A stretch of 64,000 bases of DNA from Leptospira ognonensis (GCF_004770745.1 NZ_RQGD01000045.1:1-64000), one strand, 5' to 3'. Shown: positions 35,134 to 45,514, counted from the first letter of the stretch. A program made the numbers and translations. The notes: a model not told the origin generated them from the letters alone.

Positions 35134-36410
35134 AATCCACCGAATTATTTGAAAGATCTCTTAAAGTAGCTCCTGGAGGTGTACATTCACCTGTTAGGTC
35201 ATTTACTTCCGTTGGCGGAAGCCCTATATTTTTTCAATCTGCTTTGGGAGCTCGATTAACAGACGTTGAAGGGAAGGAGTATATTGATTATTGTCAAAGT
35301 TTTGGACCACTTCTATTTGGACATAGAAATGAAGAGATAGCAAACATAGTGAGAGAGACGGTTGAGACGGCATGGACTTTCGGAGCCTGTGAACCATATT
35401 CTTTAGAATTAGCTGAGTTTATAACGGCAAATATTCCTTGGGTCGAAAAAATCCGATTTGTAAATTCGGGAACGGAAGCAGTTATGAGTGCCTTACGCAT
35501 AGCACGTGCCGCAACTGGTAGGAAAACGATTTTAAAATTTGATGGCTGTTACCATGGTCATTTAGACTCTCTTTTGGTAAAAGCTGGTTCAGGACTTGCT
35601 GGCACAAGTTCGAGTGATAGTGCCGGAATTGACCAGGAGATGATTCAAAATACCTTAGTATTACCTCTGGATGATGAAGAAGCATTGGAAAACCTATTTC
35701 ACAAAGAAGGAAAAAATATCTGCGCTGTGGCGATTGAGCCACTACCAGCTAACTATGGATTATTGGTACAAAGAGTAGAATTTTTAAAGAAAATTGCAAA
35801 TTTAACAAAAGAGTATGGCGCCTTATTATTATTTGATGAAGTTATATCCGGATTTCGGGTTGGTTTTCAGGGGATGGCGAAAGTTCTGGGCATTGAGCCG
35901 GATCTCGTATGTTACGGAAAAATCATCGGTGGAGGCTTCCCTGTAGGAGCGTATGCGGGGAAAGGGATTTATATGGATCTGGTTGCACCTCAGGGAAAAG
36001 TTTACCAGGCAGGAACTCTTTCCGCCAATCCTCTCGGTATGAGGGCTGGCCTTACTACTTTAAAAAAGGCACTGAGAGAAAATCCGTACGAAACTTTGGA
36101 AAAATCCTGTCAGACGCTAACTCAGAGTCTCGTAAGTATTTTCAATCAAGAAACGAGCATAGAATGGGAGGAAGTCTGTTTTGGTTCCTTGTTTTGGTTC
36201 AAACAAAAAACAGTAGAACCAATCCGCCGAGTTTCCGCAATACCAAATGGTCATAAAGAAAATTTCGCGAAAATGTTCCATAAACTATTGAATGCTGGAA
36301 TCTACTTAGCACCTAGCGGATATGAAGTGGGATTTCTATCTACTGCTCATACCAACGTAGTGATCGAAGAGACCATCGAAAAAGCAAAAGCAGCATTTGA
36401 AAATAAATGA
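35130..36410 (+). CDS. hemL: Glutamate-1-semialdehyde 2,1-aminomutase
   Basis: A 426-residue PLP enzyme making 5-aminolevulinate from the HemA product. Motifs: [60 protein letters not shown] and the PLP lysine in [15 protein letters not shown]. The start at 35130 gives the normal N-terminus ([17 protein letters not shown]); the frame is open upstream inside hemB. Overlaps at both ends (ATGA) mark tight operon translation. Confidence 0.96.
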   Translation: MKSTELFERSLKVAPGGVHSPVRSFTSVGGSPIFFQSALGARLTDVEGKEYIDYCQSFGPLLFGHRNEEIANIVRETVETAWTFGACEPYSLELAEFITANIPWVEKIRFVNSGTEAVMSALRIARAATGRKTILKFDGCYHGHLDSLLVKAGSGLAGTSSSDSAGIDQEMIQNTLVLPLDDEEALENLFHKEGKNICAVAIEPLPANYGLLVQRVEFLKKIANLTKEYGALLLFDEVISGFRVGFQGMAKVLGIEPDLVCYGKIIGGGFPVGAYAGKGIYMDLVAPQGKVYQAGTLSANPLGMRAGLTTLKKALRENPYETLEKSCQTLTQSLVSIFNQETSIEWEEVCFGSLFWFKQKTVEPIRRVSAIPNGHKENFAKMFHKLLNAGIYLAPSGYEVGFLSTAHTNVVIEETIEKAKAAFENK

Positions 36411-37438
36411 TTACTAATAAAAGATTTGCAAACGCGATCCACCAGATTCCTCAAGCAGTACCGCCCATTTGGTTTATGCGCCAAGCTGGTAGGTATCATT
36501 CCCACTACAGAAGGTTAAAGGAAAAATATAGTTTTCTCGAGTTGTGTAAGAATCCAAACCTTGCGGCTGAGGTAGCGTTGGGTCCGATAGAAGCTTTCGG
36601 CTTTGATGTATCCATTTTATTTTCAGATCTACTATTTCCTTTAGAAGCATTAGGTATCGGTTTGGATTATGCTCCTGGACCAAAACTTGCCTTCCAGTTA
36701 CGTACAGAAAAGGATGTGAATGCACTCAGAAAATTAGACGATGCGCTTCCTTACCTAGAATTCCAAAAAAAAGCCCTACAGCTAACGAAAGAAATACTGC
36801 CAAAAGATGTCTCGCTCATTGGTTTTCTCGGAGGACCTTGGACTTTATTCACCTACGCAGCTAGCGGCAAACATGAGGGAAATTTAAGTTTTCCTAAAAC
36901 CAATCCTGGACTTATAAATGCCTTTTACGAAAGGATGCTGCCTCTCCTGATCGAAAATTTGAAACTCCAATTAGACGGTGGTGCTGAAATCGTCATGATT
37001 TTCGATACGGCTGCTGGTGATTTGCATTTGCCTCAGTTTGAGAAATTGGCCATTGAGCCATTAAAAGTTTTATGTAAATTGTATCCTGGTAAGGTTGGCT
37101 ACTATGCTAAAGGTACAACAAACGATCAAAACGACTTACTTACCACAATTGACGGGTTAGTTGGATATGGAATCGATCATAGATTCGATCTGAGAAAAAT
37201 GTTAACCTCTGAGAATAAAAAAGGCTTCGTCCAAGGAAATTTTGACCAATCCCTACTCTTTTTAGATAAAGTAAACTTTAAAACAGAATTGGAAAACTAC
37301 CTGAATCCGATCAAGTTACTTTCTCAAAAAGAGAGAGCTGGTTGGGTTTCGGGACTTGGACATGGAGTGCTTCAACATACTCCAGAGGAAAATGTAAAAT
37401 ATATGATCGATTACATTAGAGAAACTTTTGATGCTTAG
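36407..37438 (+). CDS. hemE: Uroporphyrinogen decarboxylase
   Basis: A 343-residue TIM-barrel enzyme giving coproporphyrinogen III. The signature [17 protein letters not shown], the Asp of [24 protein letters not shown] and the C-terminal [14 protein letters not shown] are all present. It overlaps hemL by four bases and hemN by eight. Confidence 0.96.
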   Translation: MITNKRFANAIHQIPQAVPPIWFMRQAGRYHSHYRRLKEKYSFLELCKNPNLAAEVALGPIEAFGFDVSILFSDLLFPLEALGIGLDYAPGPKLAFQLRTEKDVNALRKLDDALPYLEFQKKALQLTKEILPKDVSLIGFLGGPWTLFTYAASGKHEGNLSFPKTNPGLINAFYERMLPLLIENLKLQLDGGAEIVMIFDTAAGDLHLPQFEKLAIEPLKVLCKLYPGKVGYYAKGTTNDQNDLLTTIDGLVGYGIDHRFDLRKMLTSENKKGFVQGNFDQSLLFLDKVNFKTELENYLNPIKLLSQKERAGWVSGLGHGVLQHTPEENVKYMIDYIRETFDA

Positions 37439-38780
37439 TAAGTCTGATTTACTTAAAAAGTATGATATTCCTGCTCCGCGATATACAAGTTATCCGACTG
37501 TACCTTATTGGAGCGAAAATCCTTCAACTAAAGAATGGCTTGATTCCTTAGAAACAAATCTAAGCAAGCCAGGTAGTGCACTTTCTATTTATATACACAT
37601 TCCATTTTGCGAAACGTTATGTACTTTTTGCGGATGTAATACGTCCATTACAAAAAATCACTCCGTTGAGCGTCCGTATGTGGACGCAGTTTTAAAAGAA
37701 TTACTTCTTTACCAAGAAAAATTACCATCAATGGAAATGACGACTCTAAAAGATATTCATCTTGGAGGCGGTACACCAACTTATCTTTCGGAACAACATT
37801 TAGATCACTTGCTTAAGGATTTGTTAAAAAACTTTAAGAAGACGAATGATTCTGAGTTTTCGATTGAAGTAGACCCTCGCAGAACAAGACTTTCGCAACT
37901 AGAAATTTTAAAAGAATATGGCTTTCGCAGAATCAGCTTAGGTGTGCAAGATTTTGATCCAGAAGTCCAACGCCTTGTAAATCGGAACCAATCGTTTGAA
38001 GAGACTAAGACCATTACGGAGGGCGCTCGATCTCTGAGTTACAATTCAGTAAACTTCGATTTGATTTATGGACTGCCAAAACAAACAGCCCTTAGCATGC
38101 GAAAAACATTTCTACAGACACTTAGCCTTAAGCCGGATCGAATCGCATTTTACTCTTATGCTCATGTTCCTTGGATCAAACCATCGCAGAGATTATTTAC
38201 AGAGTTAGATCTTCCTCAAAGTGAAGAAAAAAGAGAACTATACGAAATAGGTAGGGAAATATTAGAATCTGCAGGCTATATCGAAATTGGAATGGACCAC
38301 TTTGCCCTTAAACATGATCCACTTGCAATCGCATCGCAAACAAACCAATTGCACCGAAATTTTATGGGCTATAGTAGCCATACTACAGATGTTATGCTGG
38401 GTCTAGGAGCGTCTGCTATCTCCGAGACCCAAGATATTTTTTTTCAGAACCAGAAATTAGAAATCAAGTATCGAAATCAAATTCACAATTCCGAAATTCC
38501 CAATTTTCGAGGTCATAAATTATCTGACTCCGACAAATTAAGACGACAGTTGATCCTTTCCATCATGACTAAATGGAGAGTATCCGTACCTAAGGTATTA
38601 GTCTCTGATATTAAAACATACCTTCAAGAAATGGAAAATGACGAACTCATCACATGGAAGGAAAATGAATTATTCGTCTGCGAAAAAGGAAAACCATTTC
38701 TCCGAATCATAGGTACTGCCTTTGATGAAAAACTCAGAGAGGGGAAACCAGAAGGAATGTTATTTTCAAAAGCGATTTAG
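37431..38780 (+). CDS. hemN: Oxygen-independent coproporphyrinogen III oxidase
   Basis: A 449-residue radical-SAM enzyme making protoporphyrinogen IX. N-terminal YDIPAPRYTSYPTVPYW is the true HemN leader, and the [4Fe-4S]-SAM motif is IPFCETLCTFCGC. GGGTPTYL and SVNFDLIYGLPKQT follow. The start is ATG 37431, one codon after a TTG. Its presence with the oxygen-using HemY next door makes a mixed pathway. Confidence 0.95.
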   Translation: MLSKSDLLKKYDIPAPRYTSYPTVPYWSENPSTKEWLDSLETNLSKPGSALSIYIHIPFCETLCTFCGCNTSITKNHSVERPYVDAVLKELLLYQEKLPSMEMTTLKDIHLGGGTPTYLSEQHLDHLLKDLLKNFKKTNDSEFSIEVDPRRTRLSQLEILKEYGFRRISLGVQDFDPEVQRLVNRNQSFEETKTITEGARSLSYNSVNFDLIYGLPKQTALSMRKTFLQTLSLKPDRIAFYSYAHVPWIKPSQRLFTELDLPQSEEKRELYEIGREILESAGYIEIGMDHFALKHDPLAIASQTNQLHRNFMGYSSHTTDVMLGLGASAISETQDIFFQNQKLEIKYRNQIHNSEIPNFRGHKLSDSDKLRRQLILSIMTKWRVSVPKVLVSDIKTYLQEMENDELITWKENELFVCEKGKPFLRIIGTAFDEKLREGKPEGMLFSKAI

Positions 38781-40007
38781 ATGAAAAATAATACGGTCAT
38801 TTTAGGTGGCGGTATATCAGGCTTGGTATCCGCGTTTTATGCACAGAATGCCAATCAAAATGTTTATATTTATGAAGCCAGTGATCGCTTAGGTGGCTTG
38901 ATCTCTACCACTCAAACGGAATATGGAATCGTTGAATCTGCTGCCAACGGATTTATCTTGACATCCGAAATCCAAAATCTCCTGCATAAGTTAAATCTTA
39001 AACCTATCTCTGCAAAAAAGGAATCGAGGAGACGCTATTTTTATTCGAATAGAAAAATCACTCAGTTCCCCCTATCGTTCTGCGACCTCTTTAGGGCCGT
39101 ATTTGGTTTTTTGTTCCTCAATTCCAAACTAAGAGTGAATGAAACTTTCCTGCAATGGAGCAGCCGAATCTTCGGAATCAATACCGCACTCAAAATCATT
39201 GAACCTGCGATAGGTGGTATTTATGGAGCAAAACTCGATCAACTGGATACACGAATGCTATTTTCGAAACTGGACTGGTCAAAAAATCAAAGTTTTTTTC
39301 GAAGGTATCTGACAAAAAAAAACAAAAAAAAGAACTTAGGTCTGGTATCCTTTGAAAATGGAATGGTTAGTGTCATCCAAGCATTAGAATCAGCAATCTC
39401 ACCAAAAGCAGTCATTTATCTAAATCGCAAGGCTCCAAATTTATCTGATTTGCTCAATGAATACGAATCTCCCGCATTACATATATGTCTGCCATTAAAT
39501 GAATGTTATTCGTATCTAAGAGAAATAGTTGATCAGATACAGATTCCAAATTTTCTTAATATTTCAACGATTACCTGCTTTGTTCAGGAGCGAATAACAA
39601 AGAAACCTGGTTTTGGAATTTTATTTCCTAAGGGTGAAAGAATGAATGCAAGTGGAGTTTTATTAAATTCTGATATTTTTCCTCATCGGATTATAAAAGA
39701 GAATCTTTGGTCTGAAACTTGGATTTTTATCTCTGATCCGCAGACAATAAGATCAGACGAGGAACTGCTAGATTTATTGATGCAGGATAGAAGACGAATC
39801 GTTGCTGCGGCTATGCCACCAGTTCAAAGTTATGTAACTCATTGGCACCGAAAATTTCCTGTCTATGATAAGGCTCTCTATGAATTCAATCGTAAATTGG
39901 ATCAATTAGAAGTGGATTATTTCGATCGAGGGATAAAGATCATCTTTAAAGGAAATTATAGGCGTGGGATCGGTCTTAGAAATCTAATCGAGATGGCAAC
40001 TAGGTAG
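38781..40007 (+). CDS. hemY: Protoporphyrinogen oxidase, FAD-dependent (HemY type)
   Basis: A 408-residue flavoprotein giving protoporphyrin IX; in Leptospira papers often called hemG. FAD-binding VILGGGISGLVSAFYA, YEASDRLGGLISTT and ESAANGFILTS are clear, with PAIGGIYGAKLDQLDTRM and the C-terminal YRRGIGLRNLIEMA. It begins on the base after the hemN stop and its last 24 bases overlap the convergent hemH. It is somewhat short compared with typical HemY (about 450-470). Confidence 0.92.
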   Translation: MKNNTVILGGGISGLVSAFYAQNANQNVYIYEASDRLGGLISTTQTEYGIVESAANGFILTSEIQNLLHKLNLKPISAKKESRRRYFYSNRKITQFPLSFCDLFRAVFGFLFLNSKLRVNETFLQWSSRIFGINTALKIIEPAIGGIYGAKLDQLDTRMLFSKLDWSKNQSFFRRYLTKKNKKKNLGLVSFENGMVSVIQALESAISPKAVIYLNRKAPNLSDLLNEYESPALHICLPLNECYSYLREIVDQIQIPNFLNISTITCFVQERITKKPGFGILFPKGERMNASGVLLNSDIFPHRIIKENLWSETWIFISDPQTIRSDEELLDLLMQDRRRIVAAAMPPVQSYVTHWHRKFPVYDKALYEFNRKLDQLEVDYFDRGIKIIFKGNYRRGIGLRNLIEMATR

Positions 40008-41081
40008 ACGCTCTCCCCCGAGTCTTAGGCAAAGACAATCCGTGTTTCTTTTTTTATCTCTCGATTCTAATATCAAATCAGCAATCAAATTAATAAATTT
40101 CGGGTAGGTCCCGAAAGCAGGTATTCTTAGATACGATTTAGCGCCTGCTCTCAAAGCAATATCACGTAGTTCCACTCCAATTTCTTCCAATGTCTCTAAG
40201 TGATCGCTCACAAAGCTGATGGGAAAAATGGCAATGTTCCTCTTTTCGCCACCTAACTTAGACAATATATCTTTGGTATTTGGTTCGGTCCATTTCGCTC
40301 TGCCAATCCGACTTTGATAGGAAAGATAAATTTGTCCCTGAAATCCTAGGTTTTTCAGGAATTCTCCTACTTCTGTGATCATCTGCTCAAGTTGTGTTAC
40401 GTATCTATCTCCTTTTTCAACCAGTCTCATCGGAATGCCATGAGCAGAGAATACTAAATGATACGTTTCCCAACGGGGAATTCTACCTACATTTTTAAAG
40501 TGAGGAAAATTCTTTGTTTCAAGATTACCATTCATGAAATCAAATATAAATTCAGCAACCAAACGAGTGAATCTCGGGTCCAGGGCAAATGGATCCACCC
40601 AACCTACTTTTCCAACAGGACAATTCCCAATCTTATTTTGATAGATCGAGCCTAAGGATAAAATCGTGGATCGCGAAAACTGGGGAAAGAGAGGAACGTG
40701 AATGTGAGATTTTGAAGGAGCATTTTCTTCTATTAGGTGATCTCGAAGATTCGGAAATCCACATGCCATAGATACATATCCGATCCACTCCTCGCCCGTT
40801 TTCTTTTGGAGTATATGGGAAAGAGCCTCCGCTTGTTTTTCTGTTTCCGCCACTAACGGAGAACCACCGCCATAACCCATAGATTCGTAAGTCAAAGCTA
40901 CCTTCGGTGCTCTCGTCCGAGCGATGTATCTTGCGATGAATTTACGTAACGGTTCCCAAAGTGGAAGATCAAAAACATACGGATCCAAAAAAAGATCCCT
41001 TAAGAAAACTTCTATCTCTTGCCTGTTTCTCGGACCTCCGAGGTTGACTAAAGTAAAACTATTCTTTTTTAACTGGCTCAT
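39984..41081 (-). CDS. hemH: Ferrochelatase
   Basis: A 365-residue enzyme that inserts Fe2+ into protoporphyrin IX. Seen: TLVNLGGPRNRQEIEVFLRD, active-site His in LVFSAHGIPMRLVEKGDRY, LSYQSRIGRAKWTEP and the conserved Glu in SFVSDHLETLEE. The strand is opposite to all other hem genes: it is the last gene of a cysK-topA-hemH run, overlaps the topA 3' end, and its own 3' end overlaps hemY. ATG 41081 is preferred; GTG 41096 is a possible earlier start. Confidence 0.94.
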   Translation of the reverse strand: MSQLKKNSFTLVNLGGPRNRQEIEVFLRDLFLDPYVFDLPLWEPLRKFIARYIARTRAPKVALTYESMGYGGGSPLVAETEKQAEALSHILQKKTGEEWIGYVSMACGFPNLRDHLIEENAPSKSHIHVPLFPQFSRSTILSLGSIYQNKIGNCPVGKVGWVDPFALDPRFTRLVAEFIFDFMNGNLETKNFPHFKNVGRIPRWETYHLVFSAHGIPMRLVEKGDRYVTQLEQMITEVGEFLKNLGFQGQIYLSYQSRIGRAKWTEPNTKDILSKLGGEKRNIAIFPISFVSDHLETLEEIGVELRDIALRAGAKSYLRIPAFGTYPKFINLIADLILESRDKKRNTDCLCLRLGGERLPSCHLD

Positions 41082-42957
41082 AGGACACAAAGTCACAGTG
41101 CGGGTACCTGGAACAAAAATAAATGGTTTTTCCTGTTTTTGAAAATTTACTTCGGATCCTGCCTTCTTTACATACAGGACAAAGTGTGGTTAGCATTTCC
41201 GTCTTCGTTGTTGTCGGAACTTTTACTTTTGATTTCGCATCCTTTTTATCGAGATTCGATTGTGATGTAACGATTCTGTTTAATTTTAGAAGCCTGATTT
41301 TCTCAAAAAATATTTTTAATAATGTTAACTTTTCTCCCTTGCCAGAAGCTAGGACGTCCAAGGAAATTTCCATTTCTTTCGTGAAACTTTCTCCGATCAA
41401 TTCAGAAAAACTGGCAACTAAATGTCCATTTACTTTTTCACCTAATGCCGTTGCGCCTAACTTTTTCTTCACTTCCATCACGTATTTTCGTTTCTGCAAT
41501 GTTTCCAGCGTTTGTGAATATGTAGAAGGTCTTCCAATTCCGGTTCTCTCCATTTTTGCAATGATTTGACCTTCCGTGTATCTTTCTTTGGGTAACGTTT
41601 GTTTTTCTGCTGCTAATATTTGATCGCAGATAACAGAGGATCCTAGTTTGAGATTGGAAAGAGGATCTTTGGGCAATTCGACCTTGGGATGAAATTTTTT
41701 AAAACCCAGTGATATGCCTTCTTTTTGTCTACAATTCCAGAACTCAGCTTTTTCTTCAAAAGTGTAGCTCCTTTCCAATCCGGTTTCGGAATCCAAAAAA
41801 CTAACAAGAGTTCTTTCCCAAATCAATTGATACAAAGCCGCCTCATCCTCAGTTAAAGATTTTAATAGAGATGCAGGCGTTCGAAAAGGATCTGTCGGAG
41901 TGATTGCCTCATGTGCTTCTTGGGCATGCATTTTTGATTTTGATCTTCGATCCTTTCCAAGATCTAAATCAGGTCGAGTTTGCTTTAAATATTCTCGCGC
42001 ACGTAAACTCTTTTGCTCAGAAACCTGAGTGGAATCAGAGCGCATATAGGTGATGAGTCCGATCATTTCTCCTTTGACATTGATTCCTTCATAGAGGCTC
42101 TGAGCTATTTTCATCGTGTATGAGGAACTAAATCCGAGTGCCTTTGCGGCCGTTTCTTGCAAACTCGCTGTGGAGAAAGGTCGAGGCGGTAAAATTTTAT
42201 ATTTTTTTTCTTCTACCTTCTTTAGTTCAAAATGTAACCCTTTGGGAGTTTTTCCTGGTACGGACATGCCATATTTTTTTAAAATGGTATTTGCAGAAGA
42301 TTGATCCAATCTTTTGTCCTCATCAGGAAGAACATAAGACAATGTAATTTGATGGGCATCGTTTATTATGACGGATTCTAAACTAACATAGTTTTCGGAT
42401 ATAAAATTACGAATTTCTAATTCTCTTTCACAGATCCACTTCAACACAGCAGACTGCACCCTTCCCGCGGACAGGCCTGAAATTTTCAAATCCTTCCATA
42501 ACACGGGGGAGATTTCGAAACCAAAGATACGATCAATGAGTCGCCTACAGATCTGTGATTCAACTAAATGAGTATCAATTGTACCTGGAGTTTTTATGGC
42601 ATCGTTTAATGCCTTTTTCGAAATCTCATGCAACCTAATTCGATAAATCTTCCCAGATATTTTCCCAAGCTCAGAGGAGATATGTTCTGCGATCATCTCG
42701 CCTTCTCTATCAGGATCTGAGGCGATAAAAACAAGGTTAGCCGATTTTGATGCTTTTTGAATGGAACTAAATAATGTTTTCTTTCCTTTTAACCAAACAT
42801 AGGTGGGAGAAAAGTTGTTTTCAAAATCGATGCCGTAGTCTTTAGGTGGGAGGTCTTTAATATGACCTTTAGTAGCAAGCACCACCCAATCCTTTGTTAA
42901 ATAGGATTGGAGGGCTTTTGCTTTTGTTGGAGATTCAACTATGATGAGTTTGGTGAT
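41059..42957 (-). CDS. topA: DNA topoisomerase I, probable ATC start
   Basis: A type IA topoisomerase that relaxes negative supercoils, 632 residues as placed here. TOPRIM motifs IVESPTKAKA (catalytic Glu) and SDPDREGEMIAE, active-site Tyr in GLITYMRSDST, and one C-terminal C4 zinc finger (LCPVCKEG, YFCSRYPHCDF). The first usual start codon (GTG 42885) would delete the catalytic Glu strand. The frame continues upstream only to an in-frame TAG, and the codon at the Met position is ATC (42957-42955; then TKLIIVESP), 6 bases after GGAG. I take ATC as the start. It begins 14 bases after the cysK stop. Confidence 0.9.
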   Translation of the reverse strand: MTKLIIVESPTKAKALQSYLTKDWVVLATKGHIKDLPPKDYGIDFENNFSPTYVWLKGKKTLFSSIQKASKSANLVFIASDPDREGEMIAEHISSELGKISGKIYRIRLHEISKKALNDAIKTPGTIDTHLVESQICRRLIDRIFGFEISPVLWKDLKISGLSAGRVQSAVLKWICERELEIRNFISENYVSLESVIINDAHQITLSYVLPDEDKRLDQSSANTILKKYGMSVPGKTPKGLHFELKKVEEKKYKILPPRPFSTASLQETAAKALGFSSSYTMKIAQSLYEGINVKGEMIGLITYMRSDSTQVSEQKSLRAREYLKQTRPDLDLGKDRRSKSKMHAQEAHEAITPTDPFRTPASLLKSLTEDEAALYQLIWERTLVSFLDSETGLERSYTFEEKAEFWNCRQKEGISLGFKKFHPKVELPKDPLSNLKLGSSVICDQILAAEKQTLPKERYTEGQIIAKMERTGIGRPSTYSQTLETLQKRKYVMEVKKKLGATALGEKVNGHLVASFSELIGESFTKEMEISLDVLASGKGEKLTLLKIFFEKIRLLKLNRIVTSQSNLDKKDAKSKVKVPTTTKTEMLTTLCPVCKEGRIRSKFSKTGKTIYFCSRYPHCDFVSYEPVKKE

Positions 42958-42971
42958 ACCCTACTCCAGGA

Positions 42972-43886
42972 TTATACAAACAATCCGTCGACAGATAAAT
43001 ATCTCTCACCTGTATCATAGCAGAAAGTAAGGATTTTGGAGCCAGCTGGAATCTCTTTTAATTTTTTTGCAACTGCTGCGAGACTTGCACCGGAAGAGGC
43101 TCCGATAAAGACTCCTTCTTTTTTAGCAATTTCGACTGCCATAGCGAATGCTTCATCTTTTCCCACTGTTATGATCCCATCCAATAATTCTGTTTTACAG
43201 TTTTTGGGGATGAAACCAGCTCCTATCCCTTGCAGAGGATGTGGACCAGGCTTTCCACCACTTAACACAGGTGAGCCTTCAGGTTCTACAGCAAACACTT
43301 TTAAATTAGGGAATTTTTTCTTCAGTACATCGGCCACTCCAGAAATATGACCACCCGTTCCTACACCTGTGATGATGTAGTCCAATCCCTCTGGAAAGTC
43401 TTTGGCTATCTCCTGTGCTGTGGTGTCTCTATGTACTTGAATGTTTGCTTCATTTTCAAACTGTTGAGGCATCCAAGCATTTGGATTTGAGGCTACGAGT
43501 TCCGTTGCTTTTGCAATGGCACCAGGCATGCCCTTTTCGCGAGGAGTCAGTTCAAAATTTGCTCCATAAGCAGCCATGATCCTTCTTCTTTCGATAGACA
43601 TATGCTCAGGCATAACGAGAGTTATCGGATAACCCTTTACCGCTGCCACCATCGCCAGTCCAATCCCAGTATTTCCAGAAGTTGGCTCAATGATCACAGA
43701 ATTTTTCGTCAGTTTGCCGCTTTTTTCGGCATCTTCAATCATCGCGAGTGCGATCCGATCCTTGATGGATCCGCCTGGATTCTGTCTCTCCAATTTCAAC
43801 CAAACCTGGTGGCTGTCTCCGAAGAGGCGGGAAAGTCGAACGTGGGGTGTATTTCCTATGGCTTCCAATATGCTGTTAAATTTCAT
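42972..43886 (-). CDS. cysK: Cysteine synthase A (O-acetylserine sulfhydrylase)
   Basis: A 304-residue PLP enzyme that joins sulfide to O-acetylserine, the final step of the sulfate pathway encoded 20 kb away. PLP lysine in [11 protein letters not shown], substrate loop [13 protein letters not shown] and phosphate-binding [11 protein letters not shown] are intact. A TTGGAG sequence 5 bases before the ATG fixes the start. An extended -10 and a palindrome at the predicted transcription start lie upstream. It leads a minus-strand run with topA and hemH. Confidence 0.96.
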   Translation of the reverse strand: MKFNSILEAIGNTPHVRLSRLFGDSHQVWLKLERQNPGGSIKDRIALAMIEDAEKSGKLTKNSVIIEPTSGNTGIGLAMVAAVKGYPITLVMPEHMSIERRRIMAAYGANFELTPREKGMPGAIAKATELVASNPNAWMPQQFENEANIQVHRDTTAQEIAKDFPEGLDYIITGVGTGGHISGVADVLKKKFPNLKVFAVEPEGSPVLSGGKPGPHPLQGIGAGFIPKNCKTELLDGIITVGKDEAFAMAVEIAKKEGVFIGASSGASLAAVAKKLKEIPAGSKILTFCYDTGERYLSVDGLFV

Positions 43887-43923
43887 AATAACTCCAATAT
43901 GTATCAGAAAAACATAAATTCTG

Positions 43924-43942
43924 TTTTTGTCGACGACAAAAA
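43924..43942. promoter_or_regulatory. Perfect palindrome at the predicted cysK transcription start
   Basis: TTTTTGTCG-A-CGACAAAAA, 9-base arms around one base. It lies 38 bases upstream of the cysK ATG and overlaps the start predicted from the TG-T-TATATT box (43954-43946). It may be a repressor site or the first hairpin of the mRNA. It does not match the cys operator described above. Confidence 0.5.
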
Positions 43943-43945
43943 TTT

Positions 43946-43954
43946 AATATAACA
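43946..43954 (-). promoter_or_regulatory. Putative extended -10 promoter of cysK
   Basis: TG-T-TATATT on the minus strand, 60 bases before the cysK ATG. The expected start, about 43939, falls in the palindrome. No convincing -35 is visible, which is common for extended -10 promoters. Confidence 0.4.
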
Positions 43955-44022
43955 GAGGCTTTCGTTTTTTTTAATCCTAAGCCACCGCGAAAAATCGGAA
44001 AGCAGTCGGAAAAGGCAGGATC

Positions 44023-44571
44023 TTAGGTATCTTTTAACTTCTCAGCAACCTCTTTCAGTTTTTCCGAGAGGTCCCCCAGAGTTGTGGATTCCTGTTCTTG
44101 TATGGAAAGGGAAAATTTTTCTAAATCCTTTTGGATCTGTTCTTTTTTCTCACTGGCACGGGAGGCCATCTTCCGTAAAAGGTCTTCACGGTAATTGCTG
44201 AAGTCAGCTTCCTTCAATTCTCCCAGATCCACCATTGATGTGACAATTTTCTCTAAACGTTCTGAAGTCAGATAATTCGCACCAATTCCCCCTAGCACCA
44301 GTCTCTCAAAAAGGCCGGAGATGTCTCTGCCCGTTTCCCGGATCAGTGAAGTGAGCATGAAATTTGAAAAGTATTCGTTCCTCTGGCCAAGGCTGACCTT
44401 TAGAAAGGTCTGTCCCAAGATCTTGGGAGTGATGTCTTCTCCACTCATATTATCGAGAACTTTCACTTCCTCTCCACCTATGATCATCTTAGCCACATCC
44501 TCAAGGGTGATTGTGGAACTGGTTTCGGGATCATACAACCTTCGGTTGGCGTAACGTTTTAGAAGCTTCAT
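44023..44571 (-). CDS. PhaR-like polyhydroxyalkanoate synthesis regulator
   Basis: A 182-residue protein. The first 60 residues are the PHA/PHB accumulation regulator DNA-binding domain ([39 protein letters not shown]). The rest is helical, ending in a coiled coil ([20 protein letters not shown]). In other bacteria this domain represses genes for polyester granules; no pha gene is in the window, so the target is unknown. Divergent from the next gene. Confidence 0.85.
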   Translation of the reverse strand: MKLLKRYANRRLYDPETSSTITLEDVAKMIIGGEEVKVLDNMSGEDITPKILGQTFLKVSLGQRNEYFSNFMLTSLIRETGRDISGLFERLVLGGIGANYLTSERLEKIVTSMVDLGELKEADFSNYREDLLRKMASRASEKKEQIQKDLEKFSLSIQEQESTTLGDLSEKLKEVAEKLKDT

Positions 44572-44629
44572 GCAGGGACGGATTTAAAATGGCTTTTCGA
44601 TAGTGGGGGTCAACTAAAATACAATCTGA

Positions 44630-45514
44630 ATGGTTCCCCTCTACGGTGCAATCCTTTGTTCCACAGAAACAGAATCCCATCTGGATCTGATTTTGGCACG
44701 GTTAAAAATGGAGGGTCTTCCCGCCCATCACGTAAATCCAAAAAACTGGAAGGATGAAAGGGAAGGTATCCGGGTATTTACAAAAGTAAGTCCTTCTCTT
44801 GCAGGGGAACTTTTAGAATGGAGCATTGAGCCTTTGTTATATGGTTCTTTCTCCTCCTCGGAAAAAGAAGGCTACATAAAAGAAGGTGTGTCTCTTTTAT
44901 GGGATCGTCCCATCACGGAATTGTTTCAAATGCCTATATTTATGATGAAGCAGAGTTCTTGTTTCTGGTCCATTTGCACTTCGCACCCGAAAGTAGACAA
45001 ACACTTAGGTCTCATCTTAAAAAGTTTTGGGCAATTGGTTTCTATTGAGGGAGAGCCAGACCAACTCATTTCGAGACTTCGTACAAGCCCGATCAATTTA
45101 GTAATTTTAGATTGGGACCAGAAACAACTTGAGCTTCAAAGTAAAATTCCAATCCTTCGAAAGTTAAAAGAAGAAAAAGAAATTCTTTTCTTAGGCATTA
45201 AAAATTTTGAAAAAGATCATTTATATCGTGATTTGGCTTACGGAATTTCTGATGTTTCTCCATCTCTCTTTTCAATAACAGAGATCGTAGAACTCATCGT
45301 GAGATCTTTACCTGTTCATCCTCCAAATTCGCAGACACTACGCAAGCGCACTAGCATTCGAAAATTAGTATTTGAGTTTCAAGAAAAGATAAAACCTACA
45401 AGATATAAGTTTATCGATTCTTATCTCGAAGAAGGAAATGATTCCAGGGAGCAGATAGAAATAAAAAATTTAGTGCTGGTTTTCCAATGGCTTTTCAATC
45501 GCTCAATCGAATAA
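44630..45514 (+). CDS. Protein of unknown function, possible degenerate receiver
   Basis: A 294-residue soluble protein with no family I recognise. The middle (about 115-225) has the strand-helix rhythm of a receiver domain (NLVILDWDQKQLELQSKIPI, EILFLGIKNFEKDHLYRDLA) with an Asp at the end of the third strand, but the usual acidic pair and Lys are not convincing. The start is ATG 44630, 58 bases from the divergent PhaR-like gene. Its 3' end overlaps the next gene by 12 bases on the other strand. Confidence 0.6.
   Translation: MVPLYGAILCSTETESHLDLILARLKMEGLPAHHVNPKNWKDEREGIRVFTKVSPSLAGELLEWSIEPLLYGSFSSSEKEGYIKEGVSLLWDRPITELFQMPIFMMKQSSCFWSICTSHPKVDKHLGLILKSFGQLVSIEGEPDQLISRLRTSPINLVILDWDQKQLELQSKIPILRKLKEEKEILFLGIKNFEKDHLYRDLAYGISDVSPSLFSITEIVELIVRSLPVHPPNSQTLRKRTSIRKLVFEFQEKIKPTRYKFIDSYLEEGNDSREQIEIKNLVLVFQWLFNRSIE

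Noticed and set aside
43924..43942. LexA-type SOS box before cysK
   Set aside because: The TTTG...CAAA spacing is 7 bases, whereas the Leptospira LexA site as I recall it has 5; cysK is also not an SOS gene.
43980..44040. CCTAAG/CTTAGG repeat after the PhaR-like gene as a terminator
   Set aside because: Arms are only 6 bases and more than 40 bases apart, with no adjacent T-run on the correct side.
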